64,000 bases of DNA from Plazaster borealis (taxonomy: Eukaryota > Echinodermata > Asteroidea > Forcipulatida > Labidiasteridae). The stretch spans positions 11,514,501 to 11,578,500 of the forward strand of contig CM037462.1 of the NCBI GenBank assembly GCA_021014325.1, read 5' to 3'. Made by a program: the position numbers and the translations under genes. Below are positions 56,801 to 64,000 of the stretch, piece by piece (position 1 is the first letter of the stretch; every line of letters starts with the position of its first letter). The notes beneath the pieces were generated by a model, which worked only from the letters and a program-made list of their open reading frames with translations, did not search any database and was not told where the DNA came from.

Positions 56801-59800
56801 CTAAAACTAGACACATCAGTTTAGTTTGGAACAAATGTAACCTTCATCCAACGAAATAAAGTTATCATTTTAGAAAACTGAGATTACTCTGTTCTAAAGT
56901 TTGCCGTGATTTTCTTGTTAAGCACGCCCACCTTACATAAAGTGGCTCTAATGTTTACCAGAAGCCCGTTGGAAATACATTGAGGTTTTAAGGACTTATT
57001 TGTGAAAAAACCCAAAATTGGACTTATCTTTCACATAATGTTCTTCAACGTCACGGTTTCTGTCATAGGAAATGCCATTGAGCGATTGAATGAGTGATTT
57101 TTGATTAAATTACACTTTGGAGTCGGAAATTACCAAAATTTCATGTGATGTAATACGTTACTTTTGCAATTGATCCTCTCCATTTATTTGTTACATTTTC
57201 CATAAACGGTTTTTCAGTTTGTACTGTACGAGCCACCCCAACCCTAATCAAGAACCGATATTGAACCCAGCAATTTATGTGAAACATTACAATCTCTGTA
57301 AATGGTTTTCAGGTTGTACAAGCATCAGTGTTTATGGTCCCAATGCTGTCAAAGAACTGAACCCAGCCATTATTTGAAATGTTAGTTGGTCCCCACCCTA
57401 TCCAATAACCTGTACTTAACCACAGCCCATTTATTTAAAACATTACAATCTCCGTCAAACGGTTTTCAGGTTGTACAAGCATCAGTGTACATGGTCTCAC
57501 TGCTGTCAAAGAACTGAACCCTACAATAACCTGTACAAACAACAGTCCATCTATTTAAAACATTACAATCTCTGTAAACCGGTGTTCAGGTTGTACTACC
57601 ATCAGTCCCAACCCTATCCAATAACCTGTACTAAACCACAGTCCATCTATTTAAAACGTTACAATCTCTGTGAAACGGTTTTCAGGCTGTACTAGCATCT
57701 GTCCCAATCCCATTCAATTACCTAAACAAAACCAGTCCATCTGTTTAAAACGTTACAATCTCCGTAAATTGGTGTTCAGGCTGTACTACCATCGGTCCCA
57801 ACCCTATCCAATAACCTGAACAAAACTAGTCCTTCTATTTAAAATGTTACAACCTCCGTAAACTGGTTGTCAGGTTGAACTACCATCGGTCCCAACCCTA
57901 TCCAATAACCTAAACTAAAACCAGTCCATCTATTTAAAACAATACAATCTCCGTAAACTGGTTGTCAGGTTGAACTACCATCGGTCCCAACCCTATCCAA
58001 TAACCTAAACTAAAACCAGTCCATCTATTTAAAACGTTACAATCCCCGTAAACTGGTTGTCAGGTTGAACTACCATCGGTCCCAACCCTATCCAATAACC
58101 TAAACTAAAACCAGTCCATCTATTCAAAACGTTACAATCCCCGTAAACTGGTTGTCAGGTTGAACTACCATCGGTCCCAACCCTATCCAATAACCTAAAC
58201 TAAAACCAGTCCATCTATTTAAAATGTTACAATCTCCGTAAACCGGTTTTCAGGTTGTACTCGCCGCAGTGGAGCAATTAAAGAAAACCATGTCGGGTCC
58301 TGTATGGGCCACCCTCAGGGACAGATTAAAGTCGTTAGATAAGGTATTATTGTATTCCGTTTTGCATGGCTCTTTGTTTCAGGCCGTCCTTAAAGGTTTG
58401 GATCAAGCTCAAAAATCCACATTCACTGACATTATCTGGCCATCCATCAAGGGCAAGTTCATATCACTACAACAGGTATTAACTCATCGTGTTCCTATGA
58501 ATTGACTGATCCACTAGGCTCCGCCTCTTAATGCTTTTGACCAATCACAGCCACAAAGATGCTCGCAAAAAAGTCTGACACGTTAAAACCCTACTACAAA
58601 ATGTATACAAATTCCAGCTATTTGGATTGCTGTGTCATGTCTTTGGGTTTTTTACATGGGGGGGTGGGGAGCAGGGCGTCGTTGATGGACAGTAGCTATG
58701 GTGGGCGGGGCTTAATGGATCGGTCTATTGTTGTTTGCCAACCGTTTCCCTCTATGGCAGGATTTTAGCCAGCATTTTTAAAAATGAGGCGTCCAAATTA
58801 CTCTGTGCAAAAAAAAAAAATACTAAGATTTAACTGAATGAGACAAAAAGGTGTCTTACAGACTGGCCTTTGGGTGACACCTTTTTATTCATTCATTTAA
58901 ATGTAGTACTTTTTGGATGCACACCCCTCTCGGTAAAGACAACCAGAAACCCCTCTGGGTAAAGACACCCAGACGCACCTCTGAGTAAAGACTCTTAGAC
59001 GCCTCTCTGGGTAAAGACACCTAGGCACTTTTCTGGGGAAATACACTCAGAGGCCCCTCTAGGTAAAGACACCCAGACGCCCCTCTGGGTAAAGTCACGC
59101 AGATGCCACTCTGGGTAAAGACACCCAGACGCCCCTCTGGGTAAAGACACCCAGACGCCCCTCTGGGTAAAGACACCCAGACGCCCCTCTGGGTAAAGAC
59201 ACGCAGATCCCCTTTCTGGGTAAAGAAACCCAGACGCCCCTGTGGGTAAAGACACCGAGACGCCCCTCTGGTTAAAGACAAAAGCAAAAGTTGAAAGCCA
59301 AGAGAAAAACACAGACTTTTTCAACTTATAGCAGCCAACTTTTTCTGGGAGACAGTTCCATGTTTGTTCTGGGGGTGGATGATACTCCGCCTCCCCCTCT
59401 TCCCAACTTGCTTATTAAAACTGTTTTAACATCATCTCACTCCGTGTTATAACATCTAATATAACAATAAGGTTAGTTCTCTGAATCGTCTAGTTTACCA
59501 TTGGGCAATTCCAATGAGCTGACATACGATGAAACAACAATTACTAACTTTTGTTACTTGTTAAGTTGTTTTATTGTTTACATGCCTCCATTAATGTTGC
59601 TGTACACGTATTGTTGCAGTTTAAGTATTTGCATTTGTTGTAATAGCAATAACAGGAGACTGACGATGACTAGAGCAGGCTAGTTGAAACGTTGAGACCA
59701 GTTAAGAACTCACTCCGCGGCAGTGTAGTTAATAATGAGAAGCCCCCTCGATCCACTAAGCGAAAAGTAGTCCCGACCGATTTCCTACCTTCCGCCCATG

Positions 59801-60868
59801 TAGCAGTTAATAAGCAGGACAGTTCTTTTTTAGAACTATGTAGTCTCCCGAATTCCGAACTCTACTCCGCGGCAGTAAAATAAATAGGAAGACAATTTCT
59901 CAAAGAACAACATCTACACAGCAAAGTAGATATATACACATGGTGTTACCGCAAACTGAATATACATTGATACCTCACCATACAATGCCTCAAAACAAAT
60001 ACCAGAATCCAAAGGATCATAGATTTGTATTTGTGCTGCCAAGTACAAACTGTCAACTGCCGAGTAAAATTAAATGAAATTTAATTTGCACGAACAGAAA
60101 CCCAGAAGATGGTGATTGATAAAAATGTTATCAAGGTGTCATAGGGTAACACCACACCCATTCAATTTAGATATAATTTGCATAATGAGGATCAGTCTGA
60201 TGAAACCACACCCCCAACCACTCATGAAGTGGGTGATGGAAGAGAGGTTTCTGAAGGTGACACCCACTAAATTTAAATATAATTTGCATAACAAGGATCA
60301 GTCAGATGAGACCACACCCCTACCACTCAAGAAGAGGGTGATGGAGGAGAGGTTTATGTTGATACCTACTGAATTTAAATATAATTTGCATATTAAGGAT
60401 CAGTCAGATGAGACCACACCCCCTACCACTCAAGAAGTGGGTGACGGAGGAGAGGCGTATGAAGGTGACGTGGGTGACCCCGGCGACGACTACGACTTGG
60501 ATGAGGATGTTGAAGCTGGGGATGATGAGGAGGAGGACGACGACGAGTATGACAAGGACATGGACCAGGAAGCGATCATGGAGAAATATCGACGGAATCG
60601 AAAAGGGAAAGAGAACAAGGAGAAAGGAGAGGAAGAGGAAGAAGCAATGCCGGAGTATGATGAGGCCACTCAGGTGCTCATTGAAGGTAACTTTTGGTTT
60701 GTTCCACCCCGCATTACCTTCTTAAATCCATCCAAATATAGACCATGTAACCTTTGTATACAAAAACAAAGTGCGCTTGTTTAATTACTGACTGTGTAAT
60801 TTAGCTTTTTACTTACTGTAACCACTGTTCAATTCAGCCTCCGGGGTGCCATATGGTGTGAATAAACC

Positions 60869-60900
<32 letters not shown>

Positions 60901-63485
60901 GAGTAACCTTGTACATTCCAGGGCATTTTCTGGCAGGTTAGATACTACACTCATCATATGCAAAAGCAATTTGGAAACAGATTTTAAAATTGTTTTATGG
61001 TTGAACAGTCAACTGGTTAAACGTTTAATTGTTAAGGCAATTTAAAAACAGATTTTAACCATGTTTTATGATTAAACGGTTAACCGGTTAAATGTCCCTA
61101 CCCTAAAGGCAATTGTCTCTATATTGCAAACTCCCCCCATAAAAAAACCCCAAAAGTTGCGTGTCTGTAAAATAAGAACTGCATACTCTCATTTAGGGTT
61201 GGGGTAAACAGGTGATTAAGCAGTTTTTAGTTGGATTTATATTAATTTGGGTTAAAGGCACTGTACACGTTTAGTAATTACTCAAAATATATATTAGCAT
61301 AAAAACTTACTTGGTAACGAGCACTGAGAGCTGTTGATAGTATAAAACATTGTGAGAAACGACTCTCTATGAAGTAATGTAGTTTTGAGAAAGAGGTAAT
61401 TTCTCACTAAAATAATAAAAGACTTCAGGCCTGAAGCCTTTTTGAGGCATCTGAAAGCACACAAATTTGTACAACAACGGTGTTTTTTCTTTTATAATTT
61501 TCTTGCAACTTCGATGACCAATTGAGCCCAAATTTTCACAGGCTTGTTATTTTATGCATATGTTGGGATACACCAAGTGAGAATACTGGTCTTTGACAAT
61601 TACCAAACGTGTTCAGTGCCTTTAAATTGTGTTGATGTTGATGTTTTGTAGCTGCTGACAAAGCCCGAGAAGACTTCAAAGAAGCTGAAAAGAGATCCAA
61701 TGATATTAAAAGATCCATCGAAGATCTGGAAAAACTGCTCCGAGCCGACCTGGGACCACAACAAGAATTCCAACCTTTACAAAACCAATGTTTTGAATTT
61801 ACAGATAGAGAGTAAGTAGATGGGGAAAACATCTCTTGTTACAATTTTTTTCTTTTCGGAAAAGATCAATCTAATGCTATAAACGGGAATAATCCTTTGT
61901 CAAGGAGTTACCTGTTAGATTTCAACTCATTCCCTGAATATTAAAACTCTATTAACCCTCCTACTGTCTGACCGTTTAACATCATCCACTGTGGTTTTGA
62001 ACGATAGACAACCTATGCCAGCATGCAATATTATATCATGTGGTGAATGCATCTATACACTGTACACAGTCAACCCTCCTACTGTCTGACCATTTAATAC
62101 CATCCACTGTGGTTTTGAATGATACATAAACTATTCCAGCCTGCAGTATAACATCATGTTGTGAATGCATCCACACAGTACACCCATGTACACAGTTGCT
62201 CTACCATACACAACCCTTTCAGTTGAATGATTTCAAATGGTTGGTCAACTCACTGGAAAAATGTTACCGAATTGAGGATCTGGCACATGTCAACATACAT
62301 CACATGTGATGAGTTCTCCCAACAATGACAAATTTTAATGTAATACTGGTTCTCCCCATGCACAAGCCAGCGGATCGGGCCAATATGCCTGATTTGTTTG
62401 CTGATACGTGGTAATTTTGGCCGATATGCAAAAAAAACACCCCAAAACCCCACAAATTGTTTTTTTTTATATATTTTTTTTCCCCACAAAAAACATCAAG
62501 AGAAAACCATATAAAGAATGCTCCGGATTGCACAGTAGGGCTTCAAAAACTAAGATAAACACCAAGTAGAAAATAATCAAGGACCTTGTTTCAAATTCAG
62601 GGTGCTTCGGCCAAACTTCCAAAATTTGGGTCCAGAATGCCCCACAGTTTTGAAAAAACCTGGTGAGAACCCTGATGTATAACAATAGATCTAGATTTGA
62701 TTCTAACCACTTACATTTGGTTTCTCCCGCACAGATATACTTATAAACTGTGCCCTTTTGACCGAACCAGTCAGAGGCCAAAAACAGGAGGTTCAGAAAC
62801 CTTATTAGGGTGAGTTTCATTTGATATTTTCTGTCCTGTAGACCGTGCAAGTCTAGCGCGTGTTCAAATATTTTTGTGACCACTTTGGTCCCACGTGCAT
62901 TGCTTTAACGTGTGAAGGAAACAAATTCTAACGGGTCCCGATGTTCAAATATGCGCGAGACTTGCACAGTCTATTATTTTATTTTGTTTTCTTAAACTTT
63001 ACACGGGCAAAACAATAATAAGCCAATAAAAGTTACAGTACACAAAATAAAACTATAAGAAAATAAAAACATAGATTAAAATAATCAGGTAATCAGATTA
63101 AAATAATCAGGTTTTTTATTTAATTTTTATGAAACTGAAATGTTTTTGTATATATATTTAGCAGGCCCATGCGCGAGCCACTGACATTCAAACATGCAGG
63201 GCTTGATTTCACAAAGAGCTAAGATTGATCTTGAGGTTTATTTTGTGTGATGTCACAAAACAAATCACTATGGCGATATTAACAATTCATCTTAAGACGA
63301 ATCTTGGTGCGTCCTGATATCGAGCCCAGGTTGCATCGTTGGTAATTGTTTTTAGAGACATATTTCTGATGATTGTTTTTTGCAGGACCTGGGGGCAATG
63401 GGAAGGTCCAGTCGATAATAGATATATAAAGATGAAATATTCTGGCGGTAAAAACTGCTGGAATGGACCAGACAGATCAACGATG
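50665..63485 (+). CDS. PRKCSH: Glucosidase II beta subunit, 13 exons, 3' end outside window
   Basis: Gene-level entry. Exons are 50665-50833, 51644-51760, 53352-53447, 54047-54228, 55088-55151, 56067-56217, 56680-56758, 58254-58343, 58383-58475, 60398-60686, 61652-61811, 62735-62809 and 63386-63485; all phases agree, giving 555 codons. The protein is the non-catalytic subunit that retains glucosidase II in the ER and presents N-glycans for removal of the inner glucoses. Domain order is signal peptide, two Cys-rich LDLRA-like repeats, coiled coil, EF-hand pair, two W-containing modules, acidic tract, coiled coil and MRH lectin domain. The final ~40 residues, including the expected HDEL-type ER-retention tail, are beyond the window. 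Confidence 0.95.
51219..51511. mobile_element. Small relative of the 6.7-kb transposon in PRKCSH intron 1
   Basis: Left end TTGCGAATGATAATCGTAAC then CCTCCATCCCGACGA; right end GGATGGAGGGTTACAATTAT then CGCAACTA. Inside, 51,319-51,365 is a second tiny palindrome with the same termini (TAGTTGTGATAATTGTAACC to ATTATCGCAACTA). No coding capacity: a MITE-like derivative of the same family. Confidence 0.8.
51644..51760 (+). CDS. PRKCSH: PRKCSH exon 2: first LDLRA-like repeat
   Basis: Encodes [16 protein letters not shown] and [16 protein letters not shown], the first Cys-rich repeat with its SDE calcium-binding signature. Acceptor CATGGCAG, donor CAG|GTAAAG. Confidence 0.95.
51912..52062. mobile_element. 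MITE family E
   Basis: GAGCCGATTTCACAAAGC at the left, GATCTTTGTGAAATCGGCCC at the right, with CACCATAGTGATTTGTATTG inside. PRKCSH intron 2. Confidence 0.75.
52240..52720 (+). repeat. AGGATTTAGAAGG-rich irregular repeat
   Basis: About ten spaced copies of AGGATTTAGAAGGATTTGGG-like motifs in PRKCSH intron 2; spacing is irregular. Confidence 0.6.
53352..53447 (+). CDS. PRKCSH: PRKCSH exon 3: second LDLRA-like repeat, first half
   Basis: Encodes [18 protein letters not shown] and [12 protein letters not shown], matching the family block CxNxGxxPxYIPSSRVNDGICD. Acceptor TTTCAG, donor G|GTAAGT. Confidence 0.95.
53690..53995 (-). mobile_element. tRNA-derived SINE (family A)
   Basis: On the minus strand, GGCGTGTGGTGGCCCCACGG, a degenerate B box (GGTTTCGAATCCCAGTC) and a body shared with 11,785-12,065. 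It ends ~50 bases before PRKCSH exon 4. Confidence 0.75.
54047..54228 (+). CDS. PRKCSH: PRKCSH exon 4: second repeat end and coiled coil
   Basis: Encodes [17 protein letters not shown] and the conserved [14 protein letters not shown], then a coiled coil ([12 protein letters not shown]). Donor GAG|GTAGGG. Confidence 0.95.
54254..54450. mobile_element. MITE family B relative, partial
   Basis: AGGGCCCAATTTCATGGCTC followed by TGCTTACCGTAAGC. A short similar piece lies at 21,795-21,870. The right terminus is not recognised. Confidence 0.5.
54495..54782. mobile_element. TIR element family D
   Basis: AGGGTTCTCTCCAGG at the left and TGCATGGGGAGAACCCT at the right. It is in the opposite orientation to 18,105. 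Dispersed repeat G follows at 54,785-54,930. Confidence 0.8.
55088..55151 (+). CDS. PRKCSH: PRKCSH exon 5: coiled coil
   Basis: A short exon of [20 protein letters not shown]. It lies between a TTCTGTAG acceptor and a GTGAGT donor and continues the charged helix. Confidence 0.9.
55428..55802. mobile_element. Two tRNA-derived SINEs (family C) tail to tail
   Basis: Plus copy 55,428-55,578 (CTAGAGCAGCAGCACGTTAA, GGTTACGGGTTCAGTCCC) and minus copy 55,632-55,802 (GGTAGCTCAGTTGGTAGAGC). PRKCSH intron 5. Confidence 0.72.
56067..56217 (+). CDS. PRKCSH: PRKCSH exon 6: helix and first EF-hand half
   Basis: Encodes [20 protein letters not shown] and [12 protein letters not shown], the start of the first EF-hand loop. 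Acceptor CCCACAG, donor A|GTAAGT. Confidence 0.95.
56680..56758 (+). CDS. PRKCSH: PRKCSH exon 7: EF-hand loops
   Basis: Encodes [12 protein letters not shown] and the canonical loop [14 protein letters not shown] (TTA)n tract and a pyrimidine-rich acceptor precede it. Donor AAG|GTGAGA. Confidence 0.95.
57190..58253 (+). repeat. ~96-bp satellite directly upstream of PRKCSH exon 8
   Basis: About eleven units of 92-97 bases, the last seven highly similar (CCCAACCCTATCCAATAACC, CCATCTATTTAAAACGTTAC, CCGTAAACTGGTTGTCAGG). Each unit includes a TTTTCAGGTTGTAC-like segment matching the exon 8 acceptor, and the final unit runs into the exon. Confidence 0.9.
58254..58343 (+). CDS. PRKCSH: PRKCSH exon 8: first W-module
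   Basis: 30 codons, [15 protein letters not shown] and [15 protein letters not shown], phase 0/0. It resembles exon 9 in length, phase and the central hydrophobic W-x-x-(I/L)-(K/R) core, so it may be a duplicated module. Its acceptor TTTTCAG|GTTGTAC lies at the last unit of an upstream satellite. Confidence 0.8.
58383..58475 (+). CDS. PRKCSH: PRKCSH exon 9: second W-module
   Basis: 31 codons including [17 protein letters not shown], which aligns with the FYDRVWAAIRDKY segment of vertebrate proteins. The preceding intron is only 39 bases, about as short as metazoan introns get. Donor CAG|GTATTA. Confidence 0.87.
58918..59285 (+). repeat. 26-bp minisatellite, ~14 copies
   Basis: Unit ACACCCAGACGCCCCTCTGG plus GTAAAG. 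TCTGGGTAAAGACACCCAGA is nearly self-complementary. Frames through it are artefacts. PRKCSH intron 9. Confidence 0.92.
60160..60478 (+). repeat. PRKCSH: Tandem triplication including 5' part of PRKCSH exon 10
   Basis: Three ~105-bp units begin near 60,165, 60,269 and 60,371. Each has AAATTTAAATATAATTTGCA, an AG|GATCAG acceptor-like site, then the coding-like TCAGATGAGACCACACCCC. The third is the exon 10 start; the first two retain exon-like frames of about 27-32 codons. Confidence 0.88.
60398..60686 (+). CDS. PRKCSH: PRKCSH exon 10: acidic region
   Basis: Encodes [18 protein letters not shown], a long Asp/Glu tract ([20 protein letters not shown]), a basic [16 protein letters not shown] and [13 protein letters not shown], the latter conserved in the family (PYDExTQxxIxA). 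The start could be 60398 or 60404; both keep the frame. Two upstream near-copies of its first ~75 bases exist. Confidence 0.85.
61252..61626 (-). mobile_element. MITE family A abutting PRKCSH exon 11
   Basis: GGTTAAAGGCACTGTACACG to GTGTTCAGTGCCTTTAA with a GACTTCAGGCCTGAAGCC hairpin. It ends 26 bases before the exon 11 acceptor boundary. Confidence 0.88.
61652..61811 (+). CDS. PRKCSH: PRKCSH exon 11: coiled coil and start of MRH domain
   Basis: Encodes [18 protein letters not shown] and [17 protein letters not shown], then [11 protein letters not shown], where the MRH lectin domain begins. The exon follows directly after MITE family A (ends 61,624). Donor GTAAGT. Confidence 0.95.
62347..62672. 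mobile_element. TIR element family D
   Basis: GGTTCTCCCCATGCACAAGC at the left, CTGGTGAGAACCCT at the right, interior AAACATCAAGAGAAAACCAT. PRKCSH intron 11. Confidence 0.78.
62735..62809 (+). CDS. PRKCSH: PRKCSH exon 12: MRH domain
   Basis: Encodes [20 protein letters not shown], matching the family block (YxYKLCPFxxxxQKP). Phase 2/2, donor GTGAGT. Confidence 0.95.
62838..62975. mobile_element. TIR element family I, short deletion derivative
   Basis: GTAGACCGTGCAAGTCTAGC at the left and GCGAGACTTGCACAGTCTAT at the right, with GACCACTTTGGTCCCACG inside, as at 39,490. Confidence 0.78.
63198..63325. mobile_element. MITE family E
   Basis: GCTTGATTTCACAAAGAGC at the left; ATCACTATGGCGATATTAAC and CATCTTAAGACGAATCTTGG at the right; just upstream of PRKCSH exon 13. 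Confidence 0.68.
63386..63485 (+). CDS. PRKCSH: PRKCSH exon 13: MRH carbohydrate-binding region
   Basis: Encodes [28 protein letters not shown]. The K-Y-x-x-G-x-x-CWNGP-x-RS block holds the conserved MRH sugar-contacting Arg. The next exon (with the VKLTCG-type segment and retention signal) is not in the window. Confidence 0.96.
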
Positions 63486-63548
63486 GTAAGTTTGATATTT
63501 ACAAATATTGGCTGCTAACGAGTGGAACAGTAAAAGTAGCCACCCATC

Positions 63549-63709
63549 CATAATGCACTAGATTGCATAGTGGGGCTTATAAAACCAAAGATAAACACCA
63601 AGTTAAAAACATTCCAAGGACCTCGTTTCAATTCGGCGTGCTAAGGCCAAACTCCAAAAATTTGGGTCCAGAATTTCTGCAGGTTTCAAAAATCCTGAGG
63701 AGAACCCTG
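63549..63709. mobile_element. TIR element family D, truncated
   Basis: Only the right half remains (AAAGATAAACACCAAGTTAA, TTCAATTCGGCGTGC, CTGAGGAGAACCCT). Confidence 0.65.
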
Positions 63710-64000
63710 GTGCATTATAAATTCGCACTATTATTATTATTACTGTGAGACCAAGATACTTCCAGTGCAAAACTCCTTACATTGTATTTTTTATATTCAG
63801 CAAATCTTCAAGTCTCATTTTTCTTTTAAACTTTACCCCTGACAGGGAAGAACATAAAATAAATTAAAACACACGGTGGAAACAGATTGGTGTTTCAGTT
63901 TGATGTTTCCATTCCACCTTTCCATTCCACCATTTTTCCTGATTGTGTTCCTTTTGTTTGTAGAATTTTTAAAAAGATGTTTTCCTCGCAAAGTCTTAAA

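Noticed and set aside
58995..59324. Repetitive ~109-codon frame on the minus strand
   Set aside because: It is the 26-bp minisatellite read through; other frames are equally open.

Overview
The window is animal nuclear DNA: AT-rich, intron-rich and crowded with short interspersed repeats. It most likely comes from a marine deuterostome. I suspect an echinoderm, possibly a sea star, because one ~370-bp TTAAAGG...CCTTTAA repeat present here in six copies resembles repeats I recall from asteroids. That identification is an impression, not a search result. No prokaryotic signals (operons, ribosome binding sites, CRISPR) are present.

Three host genes can be reconstructed exon by exon with consistent splice phases. 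(1) On the minus strand, from about 34.8 kb to the left edge, twelve exons encode about 800 residues of a protein with an N-terminal Neuralized homology repeat (NHR) joined to a Roc GTPase and COR domain, that is, a Roco-family protein. Its 3' end lies outside the window. A ~215-residue charged segment separates the P-loop from the G3 motif. (2) On the minus strand, 48,709 to 40,730, lies the orthologue of GADD45GIP1 (mitoribosomal protein mL64/CRIF1). (3) On the plus strand, from 50,665 to the right edge, thirteen exons encode the glucosidase II beta subunit (PRKCSH): signal peptide, two LDL-receptor-class-A-like repeats, coiled coil, EF-hands, acidic stretch and most of the MRH lectin domain. 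The last exon(s) are outside. The mL64 and PRKCSH genes are divergent, with start codons ~2 kb apart.

The most striking feature is a 6,737-bp transposon (41,715-48,451) lodged inside the coding sequence of the mL64 gene. It has ~490-bp terminal inverted repeats and a perfect 9-bp target-site duplication (TTCCATGGC, the codons for Ala-Met-Glu). Removing the element and one duplication gives a 222-codon frame, the length of the human protein as I recall it. The element carries three exons of a degenerate RecQ-like helicase, 201-bp internal direct repeats and a nested MITE. I see no transposase. Long inverted repeats, 9-bp duplications and captured gene pieces point to a Mutator-like (Pack-MULE-like) element. 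A small relative with the same termini sits in intron 1 of PRKCSH.

The rest is introns and intergenic DNA filled with several MITE families, tRNA-derived SINEs, decayed CR1/L2-like LINE tails, foldback elements and tandem repeats. Several of these touch splice sites or coding exons: a ~96-bp satellite repeats the splice acceptor of PRKCSH exon 8, the acidic-region exon of PRKCSH is triplicated in tandem, a MITE abuts the acceptor of Roco exon 4, and a SINE tail abuts the donor of Roco exon 2.
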